Part shown: positions 36,837 through 44,337 of the stretch, one piece after another | How the letters are laid out: every line of letters begins with the position of its first letter | Numbering within the stretch: position 1 is the stretch's first letter | Assembly: GCF_900142755.1 (NCBI RefSeq) | Contig: NZ_FRCA01000001.1 | Location: 556,888-620,887, forward strand | Reading direction: 5' to 3' | DNA length: 64,000 nt | From: Halomonas cupida | GTDB taxonomy: Bacteria > Pseudomonadota > Gammaproteobacteria > Pseudomonadales > Halomonadaceae | The notes under the pieces: generated by a model | What the model was told of the DNA's origin: nothing | Seen by the model: the letters and a program-made list of their open reading frames with translations, nothing else | Databases searched by the model: none | Translations under genes and position numbers: made by a program

Positions 36837-38690
36837 GTGAAGCCCACCTTTTCCATTCGTAGGTCGCTGATATTGAGAATGTTTCTCGCTATGGCGGCCA
36901 TATCATCACTGGCTTTGATCGGTCTGCTCGGGTCCATCGTGATTGCCAAGAGCGCAGGTGGGTATGCAGATGCCATCAATCAGGCCGGCTCGTTGCGCAT
37001 GCAGGCCTATCGTTTGATGTCGACCTCGGAACGGGTGTCGGCGCACCATCCACGCATGAGCTGGCAGATTGAACATCTGCAGGCCACTCTCGTGGCACCG
37101 TCCATCGTCGGACTTATCCCCGAGAAATCCGAAGGAGCTCTGGGACAGGCTTATGACAGTGTTCTTGAATCCTGGCGAAATGAGTTGCTTCCTGCGCTTG
37201 AAGATGACGTGTCCAGTAATAATCAAGCTATGAACGAAATTGTCGAAGACTTCGTCAGTCGCGTGGATGTATTTGTAGGAAATCTTCAAAAGAATGCCGA
37301 GAAAAAAGTAGTCTTGTTGGAAGTTTTTCAGGGCGCTTCTGTAACCATTCTTGTTTCAATAATGGTGATGGTTGCTTACCACATAATCTGTGGGGTCATG
37401 CCGCCATTTAGAGAGCTTGTTGGTGTAGTTAATGGCGTGATGGTGGGTGATTTCTCCGGAAGAACAACCTACCGTGGAAACGACGAGCTGGGGCTGCTTT
37501 CTCGGACGATAAACAAGATGAATGCCAGTCTGTCGGAGATGTATGGCCAGCTCGAGAAGCGTGTGGCAGCCAAGACACATGAGCTGAAGCGCAGCAACGA
37601 AGCATTGCGCATGTTGTATCTGACCGCACGCCGTCTGAATGGCATCAATCCTCTGACCCAGGATGAGCTGATCGATGTGCTCCATCAACTGGAGTCGGTG
37701 ACGGATGAAGGGCCTTTTGAGCTATGTCTGTCGCTGGGAGCGGGGCAGGATGAAGTCGTCCTTCTATCGTCCAGATGCCATGGCACACAGGGACGACAAG
37801 GCACCATGGTGTCGGAGGATTCCTGGAACACCACCTCAGCATGCAGTGATGCCACTTTCTCGGAAGAGGGAGGCAATGCCTACGCCGTACGTGTACGGGA
37901 GGCCGGTCGGGATTATGGTGAACTTCGGGTGATTCAACCGCCAGGCCATATGTTGGCGCAGTGGAAGATCGAGCTGATTGAAACGGTCGCAGGCCTGATT
38001 GCAGCGACCCTGTCCCTGTCGGAAAAGGCCAACGAGCAGCGCCGGTTGGCGTTGATGGATGAGCGTGCGGTAATTGCCCGGGAGCTGCATGATTCCCTGG
38101 CGCAGTCCCTGTCCTACTTGAAGATTCAGGTGACCCGTCTTCAGATGCAGTTCGATCGACAACGTTACGATGATGTCGCTCAGGTAGTGGCAGAGCTGCG
38201 CCATGGACTGAACTCGTCCTATCGCCAGTTGCGAGAACTGCTCAACACCTTTCGGCTGCGAATCAACGAAGCCGGTCTTGAGGCGGCGTTGAACGAGGCT
38301 GTGGAAGAGTTTGCCAAGCGTGGTGAGTTGCAGATCAGTGTGCGTGGTCAGTGGGGTAGGCTGCCGCTGTCACCCAACGAGGAAATCCACGTACTGCAGA
38401 TAGTGCGCGAAGCTCTGTCCAATGTGGTGCGTCATGCAAAAGCCAACGCCTGCGAAATCAGCCTGTCCATTGACGATGATCAAGTGCATGTTCTGTCGAT
38501 AAGGGATGATGGCGTGGGTATTGGGGCAGAATCGGAGTCCGACATATCTCACGGTATGGCGATCATGGAAGAACGGGCGAGAAGTTTGAATGGCTCCCTG
38601 GAGATCAGGTCCGCGTCGCCAAGCGGCATCGTTGTATCCGTCCGGTTTCTGCCGAGCGCGTTGAAACGATTGCCGGCAGTGGTCGGCTGA
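36837..38690 (+). CDS. narX: Nitrate/nitrite sensor histidine kinase
   Basis: A membrane kinase of 617 residues. Order: a first membrane helix near residue 20; a periplasmic domain with the nitrate-binding P-box INQAGSLRMQAYRLMS; a second helix (VTILVSIMVMVAYHIICGV); HAMP; a central GAF-like region; then the HisKA_3 box RELHDSLAQSLSYLK with the phospho-His, and an ATPase domain with IVREALSNVVRHAKA. The GTG at 36837 was chosen because GGAAG lies 8 nt upstream and the TTG at 36822 overlaps that site. It is divergent from narK and followed by narL. Confidence 0.93.
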   Translation: MKPTFSIRRSLILRMFLAMAAISSLALIGLLGSIVIAKSAGGYADAINQAGSLRMQAYRLMSTSERVSAHHPRMSWQIEHLQATLVAPSIVGLIPEKSEGALGQAYDSVLESWRNELLPALEDDVSSNNQAMNEIVEDFVSRVDVFVGNLQKNAEKKVVLLEVFQGASVTILVSIMVMVAYHIICGVMPPFRELVGVVNGVMVGDFSGRTTYRGNDELGLLSRTINKMNASLSEMYGQLEKRVAAKTHELKRSNEALRMLYLTARRLNGINPLTQDELIDVLHQLESVTDEGPFELCLSLGAGQDEVVLLSSRCHGTQGRQGTMVSEDSWNTTSACSDATFSEEGGNAYAVRVREAGRDYGELRVIQPPGHMLAQWKIELIETVAGLIAATLSLSEKANEQRRLALMDERAVIARELHDSLAQSLSYLKIQVTRLQMQFDRQRYDDVAQVVAELRHGLNSSYRQLRELLNTFRLRINEAGLEAALNEAVEEFAKRGELQISVRGQWGRLPLSPNEEIHVLQIVREALSNVVRHAKANACEISLSIDDDQVHVLSIRDDGVGIGAESESDISHGMAIMEERARSLNGSLEIRSASPSGIVVSVRFLPSALKRLPAVVG

Positions 38691-38742
38691 CAGAGGTGTA
38701 GGGAAAAAATATGGTCATTTCAATAACGTAACGAGGCCAATA

Positions 38743-39387
38743 ATGAGCATTCTTCGTTTGATGATCGTCGATGATCATCCTCTTTTCCGCCGCGGTGTGC
38801 GACAGCTTGTCGATATGGACCCTGGCCTGGTGGTGGTCGGCGAGGCTTCCGATGGCGCGGAAGCGGTGCGCAAGGCCGTGGACCTGGCGCCCAACCTCAT
38901 CCTGCTTGACCTCAACATGCAGCCAATGGATGGCATCGAAGTGCTGCGGCGAATGCGTGATGCCCGCGTCAAGAGTCGGATTGTCATGTTGACGGTATCG
39001 GACGCCGATGAAGATGTGGTGCGTGCGCTCAAGGAAGGAGCGGATGGTTACCTGCTCAAGGACATGGACCCTGAAGATGTGTTGCGGCTGATTCGCGATG
39101 CTGCCCACGGTCAGGTGGTACTCGGGCCGCAGATGGCTTCGTTGCTGGCCAGTGTGGTCAAGGGTGAGTTGCCGTCATCGGCAGACGATGGTATGTCATC
39201 ACTGACCGCTCGCGAACGGGATATCCTGCGCACTCTTGCGCGCGGCCTGTCGAACAAGATGATTGCCCGTGAGCTGGATATCGCCGAAGGAACCGTCAAG
39301 GTTCACGTCAAGCACCTCTTCAAGAAGCTCGATCTGAGGTCGCGGGTGGAAGCCGCCGTCTGGGCGACCAAGCATGGGCTGGGGTGA
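38743..39387 (+). CDS. narL: Nitrate/nitrite response regulator
   Basis: A 214-residue NarL/FixJ-type regulator: receiver domain with Asp56 in LLDLNMQPMDG, and a C-terminal LuxR-type helix-turn-helix (LTARERDILRTLARGLSNKMIARELDIAEGTVKVHVKHLFKKL). It follows narX by 52 bp and should bind heptamers such as the 7-2-7 site between narK and narX to activate nar genes when nitrate is present. Confidence 0.94.
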   Translation: MSILRLMIVDDHPLFRRGVRQLVDMDPGLVVVGEASDGAEAVRKAVDLAPNLILLDLNMQPMDGIEVLRRMRDARVKSRIVMLTVSDADEDVVRALKEGADGYLLKDMDPEDVLRLIRDAAHGQVVLGPQMASLLASVVKGELPSSADDGMSSLTARERDILRTLARGLSNKMIARELDIAEGTVKVHVKHLFKKLDLRSRVEAAVWATKHGLG

Positions 39388-39408
39388 GCGAGCGACAAGT
39401 CGCTCGAG

Positions 39409-39436
39409 CTGTAAGTCACCAGCTATAAGCGGTAAG
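39409..39436. repeat. Left heptamer arm (CTGTAAG type) around the narL/phhC terminator
   Basis: Four 7-bp units CTGTAAG, TCACCAG, CTATAAG, CGGTAAG precede the terminator, and the inverse heptamer CTTACAG is repeated four times after it (39480-39507). The preceding CGCTCGAGCT is shared with the larger heptamer elements in this window. Confidence 0.5.
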
Positions 39437-39440
39437 TAAC

Positions 39441-39473
39441 AAAAAACCCCGAAACCATGTGGTCTCGGGGTTT
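39441..39473. terminator. Bidirectional terminator between narL and phhC
   Basis: An A6 run, the stem ACCCCGA(a)ACC / GGT(c)TCGGGGT and a TTT end lie between the two convergent genes, so it can serve both. Confidence 0.75.
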
Positions 39474-39479
39474 GATCTG

Positions 39480-39507
39480 CTTACAGCTTACAGCTTACAG
39501 CTTACAG
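39480..39507. repeat. 7-bp tandem repeat CTTACAG x4
   Basis: Four perfect CTTACAG units end two bases before the phhC stop codon and are the inverse of the arm at 39409-39436. Confidence 0.8.
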
Positions 39508-39508
39508 C

Positions 39509-40705
39509 TCAGGCCTTGCCGTTGACGGTCGCCACTGCCTTGGCGATATAGGGCAGGTTCTCGTTGGAGAAGCCGGCGACGTTGGCGCGGCCGGAGCGCA
39601 CCATGTAGATGCCGAATTCATCACGCAGGCGGTCGACCTGTTCCGGTGTCAGACCGGTGTAGGAGAACATGCCTCGCTGTTCGGCGATGTGAGCGTATTT
39701 CTCGTCGAGCCCGTAGGGCTTGAGGGCTTCCACGAAATCGCGACGCAGGGTGTTGATGCGGTCGCGCATTTCGGTGAGTTCCTCGCGCCAGATCTTCTCC
39801 AGCTCGGCGGAGTGCAGGATTTCAGCAACGATGGAGCCGCCATGGGCCGGAGGGTTGGAGTAGTTCTCGCGTGCCACGATGGCGATCTGCGAGCGAACGT
39901 TCTCCATCTCCTCGTTGTCCTTCGCTACCACGATCAGCGCACCGGTACGCTCGTTGTAGATACCGAAGTTCTTCGAGCAGGAGCTGGTGATCAGCACGCT
40001 TTCGAGGTTCTCGGCCAGCAGACGAACGGCGTAGGCGTCCTCGTCCAGGCCTTCGGCGAAGCCCTGGTAGGCGAAGTCGACCAACGGCAGCAGGTCACGC
40101 TGCTGGACCACTTCGAGCACCTGTTGCCACTGCTGCTGATTGAGGTCGAAGCCTGTGGGGTTGTGGCAGCAGGCATGCAGCACCACCACGTCGCCCTGGG
40201 GGATCTGCTTCAGGGCACTGAGCATGCCGTTGAAGTCGAGACGGTTGTCGGCGTCGACATAGGGATACTTGTGCAGCTCGATACCGGCAGCTGTGAAGAT
40301 GCCATGGTGATTCGGCCAGGTCGGATCACTGACCCAGATGCCCTTGCCGGGCAGTTGGCTGGCCACGAAGTCAGCGGCCAGACGCAGTGCACCGGTACCG
40401 CCGGGGGACTGAGTAACGCTTGCGCGGCCGGCCGCGAGGACCGGAGAGTCTTCACCGAGCACCAGCGGCAGCACGACTTCGCCGTAGGACGGCGCGCCAT
40501 GAGAGCCGATATAGGTCTTGGTGGTCTCGTTCTTGAGCAGCAGGGCCTCGGCCTCCTTGACCGCACGCATTACCGGAGTGGACCCCTGCGCATCGCGGTA
40601 GACGCCGACGCCTAGATCGACCTTCTGGGGGTTGGTGTCCTTCCTGAAGGCTTCGATGAGCCCGAGGATCGCATCCCCGGGGACCCGCTCAATCTTCTCG
40701 AACAT
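39509..40705 (-). CDS. phhC: Aromatic amino acid aminotransferase
   Basis: A 398-residue class-I PLP aminotransferase of the aspartate/tyrosine (AspC/TyrB) subgroup. The cofactor Lys is in SSCSKNFGIYNERTGAL and the conserved CHNPTGFD loop is present. Its position behind phhA and phhB indicates that it transaminates tyrosine to 4-hydroxyphenylpyruvate, which Hpd then uses. The ATG abuts the phhB stop (TAAATG). Confidence 0.9.
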   Translation of the reverse strand: MFEKIERVPGDAILGLIEAFRKDTNPQKVDLGVGVYRDAQGSTPVMRAVKEAEALLLKNETTKTYIGSHGAPSYGEVVLPLVLGEDSPVLAAGRASVTQSPGGTGALRLAADFVASQLPGKGIWVSDPTWPNHHGIFTAAGIELHKYPYVDADNRLDFNGMLSALKQIPQGDVVVLHACCHNPTGFDLNQQQWQQVLEVVQQRDLLPLVDFAYQGFAEGLDEDAYAVRLLAENLESVLITSSCSKNFGIYNERTGALIVVAKDNEEMENVRSQIAIVARENYSNPPAHGGSIVAEILHSAELEKIWREELTEMRDRINTLRRDFVEALKPYGLDEKYAHIAEQRGMFSYTGLTPEQVDRLRDEFGIYMVRSGRANVAGFSNENLPYIAKAVATVNGKA

Positions 40706-41044
40706 TTACTTGACTACCTCGTCGGTTCTGGCTGCCAGGATGAAATCATTCTTGTGCAGACCCTTCATTTCGTGTGACCACCAGGTCACGGTGACCTTGC
40801 CCCACTCGGTGAGCAGAGCAGGGTGATGACCCGCTTCCTCGGCAATCTCGCCAACCTTGTTGGTGAATTCCAGGGCCTGACGGAAGTTGCGGAACTTGTA
40901 GCTCCGCTCCAGTTGCATGATGCCATCGCGATCGACGATCTGCCACTCGGGGATGGCCTCGTGCCACTCTCTGATTTCGCTTTCGGAGGCGTGCGGGGCG
41001 TCCCAGCTGCAGGCTTCACACTGTTGTTCAGATAGTTGGCTCAT
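40706..41044 (-). CDS. phhB: Pterin-4a-carbinolamine dehydratase
   Basis: The 112-residue protein recycles the pterin carbinolamine made by PhhA. The family pattern is visible as [44 protein letters not shown], with the active-site His-His-Pro. It lies between phhA and phhC in one operon. Confidence 0.95.
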   Translation of the reverse strand: MSQLSEQQCEACSWDAPHASESEIREWHEAIPEWQIVDRDGIMQLERSYKFRNFRQALEFTNKVGEIAEEAGHHPALLTEWGKVTVTWWSHEMKGLHKNDFILAARTDEVVK

Positions 41045-41116
41045 GTTGACTCCGCTTGTATTGACTTCGTTGGGGGGCTGTAAGGAAAGAATAGCGGTCG
41101 TGGATGGTTGTGATGG

Positions 41117-41968
41117 TCAGTGCGTGCTCGCCTTTGGAGGAAAGTGAGGCTCGAACAGCCCCATGTCTCTCGCCTGTTCGACCATTGCCATGATGTCGCG
41201 TTGAGCAAGGTCGTGGAGGGTATCCAGGCCGTTGAGAACGTAGTAGAGCGGTTGCAGGATGTCGATGCGATAGGGCGTACGCAGCGCGTCCACGGCATCA
41301 AAGGGCGAATGCATCGGCACATCCGACAGAGCGTGCAGGGTTTCCTTCGGTGACGAGATGATGCCGCCACCGTAGATGCGTCGACCCTGGGGCGTATCGA
41401 CCAGACCGAACTCGACGGTCATCCAGTACAGCCGGGCCAGGTAGACGCGATCCCGGGGCTCGGCCTTGAGACCCAACTGCCCATAGATGGCGGTGAACTC
41501 GGCAAATGCCGGGTTGGTGAGCATCGGGCAGTGGCCGAAGATTTCATGGAAGATATCCGGCTCCTTGAGGTAGTCCATTTCTTCCGGTGTGCGGATGAAG
41601 GTCGCCACCGGGAAGCGGCGGTTGGCAAGCAACTCGAAGAACGTATCGAAGGGGATCAGCGCCGGTACCTGGGCGGTTTCCCAGCCGGTCGCCTCACGCA
41701 GCACACGGTCGACATCGGCGAGCTGGGGAATGTGATCAACAGGCAATGCCAGACGCTCGAGGCCATCGAGGTATTCCTGACACACGCGGCCCTCGATCAA
41801 TTTCAGTTGGCGCTCCATCAGTTGCTGCCAGGTATGATTCTCTTCCGCGCTCCAGTGGATGATGCCATCGTCATCAGGCATATGGGCCTGATAGGCCGTC
41901 CCCTTGCTGGCAGCCTTGTGGGTCTCGGCGGCGCTGGCCTGACTGGTCGGTGACTGCGGTGCATTCAT
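41117..41968 (-). CDS. phhA: Phenylalanine-4-hydroxylase
   Basis: A non-haem iron, pterin-dependent monooxygenase that converts Phe to Tyr. Iron ligands are His141 and His146 in HEIFGHCPML and Glu186 in YWMTVEFGLV. The 283-residue length suits bacterial monomeric enzymes, with a non-conserved N-terminal extension of about 30 residues. The ATG at 41968 has GGGGGAG upstream; the frame is open for 62 further codons but without family similarity. It starts the phhABC operon divergent from phhR. Confidence 0.95.
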   Translation of the reverse strand: MNAPQSPTSQASAAETHKAASKGTAYQAHMPDDDGIIHWSAEENHTWQQLMERQLKLIEGRVCQEYLDGLERLALPVDHIPQLADVDRVLREATGWETAQVPALIPFDTFFELLANRRFPVATFIRTPEEMDYLKEPDIFHEIFGHCPMLTNPAFAEFTAIYGQLGLKAEPRDRVYLARLYWMTVEFGLVDTPQGRRIYGGGIISSPKETLHALSDVPMHSPFDAVDALRTPYRIDILQPLYYVLNGLDTLHDLAQRDIMAMVEQARDMGLFEPHFPPKASTH

Positions 41969-42056
41969 GACATCTCCCCCCTGACCTGGTGGTCGTGTAT
42001 TGGCATTGTTCTCAAGGCGTGTTGGTTGAGGCGTAAAGGCATGGCATGGCGTTTTC

Positions 42057-42079
42057 CACCAGGCGACAGTCGCCTGGTG
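42057..42079. other. 23-bp near-perfect palindrome between phhA and phhR
   Basis: CACCAGGCGAC and GTCGCCTGGTG are perfect 11-bp arms around a single A. It lies about 90 bp upstream of phhA. The rest of this 424-bp divergent region has no supportable gene. Confidence 0.5.
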
Positions 42080-42185
42080 CCTCGTCGTAGCCTGTCTGTG
42101 GCAAGTGTCTATTGGCAGTCTACTGTGCCAATTCAGCGGGATGTGGCTGGGCATGATGACCGAGAGGAGTCGGTGAAAGAGATAT

Positions 42186-42203
42186 CGTCAAGAATCTGTT
42201 ACA
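42186..42203. promoter_or_regulatory. TyrR/PhhR-box-like site
   Basis: CGTCAAGAATCTGTTACA fits TGTAAA-N6-TTTACA in 9 of 12 defined positions and keeps the essential G-N14-C. It lies between the divergent phhA and phhR genes. Confidence 0.4.
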
Positions 42204-42392
42204 GCGTGAGGGCGGAGTGAGGGACTACGACCAAAGCATCGCGACTCGGGCCTGGATGGTGCGTATCCTGTCACGTAATCTTGACAGTCCAGTCAGCCTG
42301 GCCTGACAGAAATATTCGCCAGGCAGCCTGGCTGCCTATCAACATGCCCATCAAGAAACGCGCCCCGACAACAACAAGCTCAAGGACCCTGA

Positions 42393-43961
42393 ATGCGCTT
42401 GAGATTTCATTGCCAGAATCGCATCGGCATTCTGCGCGATATCGTTGCTCATTTTGCCGACTACGGACTCAATGTGGCCCGTGGAGAAGTCGGAGGTGAG
42501 CACGGCAACGCCATCTATCTGTACGTTCCCAATCTGCTCAATGCGCAGCTGGCGACTCTGAAACCCGAGCTGGAAGCGGTGCCGGGTGTGTTCGGTGTGC
42601 GCCGAGTCAGTTTGATGCCCAGTGAGCGACGCCATCTGGAGCTCGATGCTCTGCTGTCGTCGCTGACGGACCCGGTCATGTCCATCGATATGGAGGGTCA
42701 CCTGGTAGCGGCCAATCGAGCTGCCAGTCAGCTGTTGGGAGTGCGTGTCGATGAAGTTCCTGGGCTGTCACTGGATCGCTATCTGCCGGACCTTGATCTG
42801 CCCGAGCTGATTCGCCGCAACAATGCCCGTGTCAATGGGTTGCGCATTCATCTGCGCGAGTCGACTTTCCTCGCCGACATTGCGCCCCTGCACCGTGAGA
42901 ACCACGATGATGTCGCCTCGCTGGCCGGTGCCGTTGTCACCCTGCATAGCGTTGATCGTATCGGTGAGCGCATCTACCAGGTGCAGCGTCAGGAGTTCCG
43001 TGGCTTCGAAGCCATGTTCTCGGCCAGCCCGAGGCTTTCGGCACTGATTCATGAAGCGCGGCGTATGGCGCCATTGGACGCTCCCTTGCTGATCACCGGT
43101 GAAACCGGGACCGGCAAGGAAGTGTTGGCCCGTGCCTGCCACCTGGCCAGCCATCGTGGCCAGGCGCCTTTCATGGCACTCAATTGTGCCGGATTGCCGG
43201 AGTCCATGGCGGAAACCGAGCTGTTCGGTTACGCGCCGGGGGCCTTCGATGGTGCGCGTCCGGAGGGAAAGCTGGGGCTGCTGGAACTGACGGCGGGGGG
43301 CACCATCTTCCTTGATGAGGTGGGTGAGATGAGCCCTCGCCTGCAGGGCAAGTTATTGCGCTTTCTGCAGGATGGCGGCTTCCGGCGAGTCGGTAGTGAT
43401 GAAGAGACTTACCTGGATGTTCGGGTAATCTGTGCCACTCAGCAGGACCTGCTGTCGCTGAGTCAGAGCGGAGAATTCCGCCAGGACCTCTATCATCGCC
43501 TCAATGTGCTGTCGCTGGCGGTGCCTGCGCTGCGTGAATGCCTGGATGGCATGGAGCCATTGGCAAGGCATTTCATCGATCGTGCCTCGCGCCAGATCGG
43601 TTGTCGCCTGCCGGAGCTGTCGTCGGCAGCCCTGGCAAGGATGGCCAACTACCATTGGCCGGGGAACGTACGACAGCTGGAAAATGTGCTCTTTCAGGCA
43701 GTGTCGCTGTGCGAAACCGGGACCATTGAGCCTTCCCATCTACGTCTACCGGATGCTGGAGCTCCTGTCGGGCTGGCCGGCCTCGAACTGGACGGCAAAC
43801 TGAGTGATATTGTCGCCGAGGTGGAGCGCAGGGTGCTAAGCGCGCTTTATCCGCAGCATCCGTCCAGTCGTCAGTTGGCGAAAAGGCTGGGAGTCTCGCA
43901 TACCACCATTGCCAACAAGCTGAATCGTTATGGCATCGGTCAGAGTCACAGTGACCAATGA
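42393..43961 (+). CDS. phhR: TyrR/PhhR-type aromatic amino acid regulator
   Basis: A 522-residue protein: an N-terminal ACT-like domain (MRLRFHCQNRIGILRDIVAHFADYGLNVARGEV); a PAS domain; an AAA+ domain with Walker A GETGTGKEVL and Walker B TIFLDEVGEM; and a C-terminal Fis-like helix-turn-helix (SSRQLAKRLGVSHTTIANKLNRYGI). The GAFTGA loop that contacts sigma-54 reads GAFDGA, so, as in E. coli TyrR, sigma-54 activation may be lost. It is divergent from phhABC, the expected target. Confidence 0.92.
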   Translation: MRLRFHCQNRIGILRDIVAHFADYGLNVARGEVGGEHGNAIYLYVPNLLNAQLATLKPELEAVPGVFGVRRVSLMPSERRHLELDALLSSLTDPVMSIDMEGHLVAANRAASQLLGVRVDEVPGLSLDRYLPDLDLPELIRRNNARVNGLRIHLRESTFLADIAPLHRENHDDVASLAGAVVTLHSVDRIGERIYQVQRQEFRGFEAMFSASPRLSALIHEARRMAPLDAPLLITGETGTGKEVLARACHLASHRGQAPFMALNCAGLPESMAETELFGYAPGAFDGARPEGKLGLLELTAGGTIFLDEVGEMSPRLQGKLLRFLQDGGFRRVGSDEETYLDVRVICATQQDLLSLSQSGEFRQDLYHRLNVLSLAVPALRECLDGMEPLARHFIDRASRQIGCRLPELSSAALARMANYHWPGNVRQLENVLFQAVSLCETGTIEPSHLRLPDAGAPVGLAGLELDGKLSDIVAEVERRVLSALYPQHPSSRQLAKRLGVSHTTIANKLNRYGIGQSHSDQ

Positions 43962-43988
43962 TGCCCTTACGGAGATGTCTCCTGGTTG

Positions 43989-44033
43989 GGTGGCACGAGT
44001 CGAGGTGGCATGACTCGAGGTGGCATGAGTCAT
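43989..44033 (+). repeat. 15-bp tandem repeat x3 upstream of the mks promoter
   Basis: The units GGTGGCACGAGTCGA, GGTGGCATGACTCGA and GGTGGCATGAGTCAT end 6 bp before the predicted -35 box. Within them TGACTC and GAGTCA are inverted, so a bound dimer is conceivable. Confidence 0.85.
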
Positions 44034-44039
44034 AGCGCC

Positions 44040-44068
44040 ATGACCGGACGGCATGAACCTGGCATAAT
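44040..44068 (+). promoter_or_regulatory. Predicted sigma-70 promoter of the mks operon
   Basis: ATGACC (44040-44045, 4 of 6) and CATAAT (44063-44068, 5 of 6) are separated by 17 bp. The start would be near 44075, giving a leader that covers the small ORFs from 44102 to mksF. Confidence 0.5.
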
Positions 44069-44101
44069 ATGCGGCTCTGTTGTCCTCCGAGACGTTCGTT
44101 G

Positions 44102-44155
44102 ATGCAGGTCCAGTCCGCGGCGTATCTGGCCATCGATTTCCAGGACCGTTCATGA
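44102..44155 (+). CDS. 17-residue leader ORF ending in the minicistron chain
   Basis: ATG at 44102 encodes MQVQSAAYLAIDFQDRS and stops with TGA at 44153-44155, which overlaps the next ATG (44152) as ATGA. Its last seven residues, IDFQDRS, are the same as the end of the repeated minicistrons, because the first repeat unit lacks only its ATG part. The ribosome site is weak. Translation is inferred from the conserved frame and overlap. Confidence 0.45.
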   Translation: MQVQSAAYLAIDFQDRS

Positions 44156-44181
44156 CCATCAATTTCCAGGACCGTTCATGA
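44152..44181 (+). CDS. Minicistron 1 (MTINFQDRS)
   Basis: Nine codons plus TGA. SD AGGA lies 6 nt upstream, inside the leader ORF; its stop overlaps the ATG at 44178. Confidence 0.4.
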   Translation: MTINFQDRS

Positions 44182-44207
44182 CTATCGATTTCCAGGACCG
44201 TTCATGA
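44178..44207 (+). CDS. Minicistron 2 (MTIDFQDRS)
   Basis: Carries Asp in place of Asn at position 4. SD lies within minicistron 1; ATGA overlap with the next unit at 44204. Confidence 0.4.
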   Translation: MTIDFQDRS

Positions 44208-44233
44208 CTATCGATTTCCAGGACCGTTCATGA
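44204..44233 (+). CDS. Minicistron 3 (MTIDFQDRS)
   Basis: Identical in sequence to minicistron 2, indicating recent duplication; ATGA overlap at 44230. Confidence 0.4.
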   Translation: MTIDFQDRS

Positions 44234-44259
44234 CTATCAATTTCCAGGACCGTTCATGA
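44230..44259 (+). CDS. Minicistron 4 (MTINFQDRS)
   Basis: Asn form; ATGA overlap at 44256. Confidence 0.4.
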   Translation: MTINFQDRS

Positions 44260-44285
44260 CTATCAATTTCCAGGACCGTTCATGA
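44256..44285 (+). CDS. Minicistron 5 (MTINFQDRS)
   Basis: Identical to minicistron 4; ATGA overlap at 44282. Confidence 0.4.
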   Translation: MTINFQDRS

Positions 44286-44311
44286 CTATCAATATCCAGG
44301 ACCGTTCATGA
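44282..44311 (+). CDS. Minicistron 6 (MTINIQDRS)
   Basis: Ile replaces Phe at position 5; ATGA overlap at 44308. Confidence 0.4.
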   Translation: MTINIQDRS

Positions 44312-44337
44312 CTATCAATCTCCAGGACCGTTCATGA
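44308..44337 (+). CDS. Minicistron 7 (MTINLQDRS)
   Basis: Leu replaces Phe at position 5. Its TGA (44335-44337) overlaps the mksF ATG at 44334, so mksF is itself the last member of the chain. Confidence 0.4.
   Translation: MTINLQDRS

Larger units (their letters stand above)
44132..44333 (+). repeat. 26-bp tandem array forming coupled minicistrons before mksF
   Basis: One partial (44132-44151) and seven full 26-bp units (44152-44333) are joined without gaps. Each full unit starts ATGAC and ends CCAGGACCGTTC, so AGGA lies 6 nt before every ATG. Because 26 = 30 - 4, each ATG opens a nine-codon frame whose TGA overlaps the following ATG. The last overlap is the mksF start at 44334. Units differ only at T/C in codon 2, AAT/GAT in codon 4 and TTC/ATC/CTC in codon 5. 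Confidence 0.95.

Noticed and set aside
42000-42392. Sigma-54 promoter for phhA
   Set aside because: No convincing TGGCAC-N5-TTGC pair was found on either strand, and PhhR lacks an intact GAFTGA loop.
44132-44333. 26-bp repeat as a CRISPR array
   Set aside because: Units are contiguous with no spacers and the array flows into a gene start; no cas genes are present.
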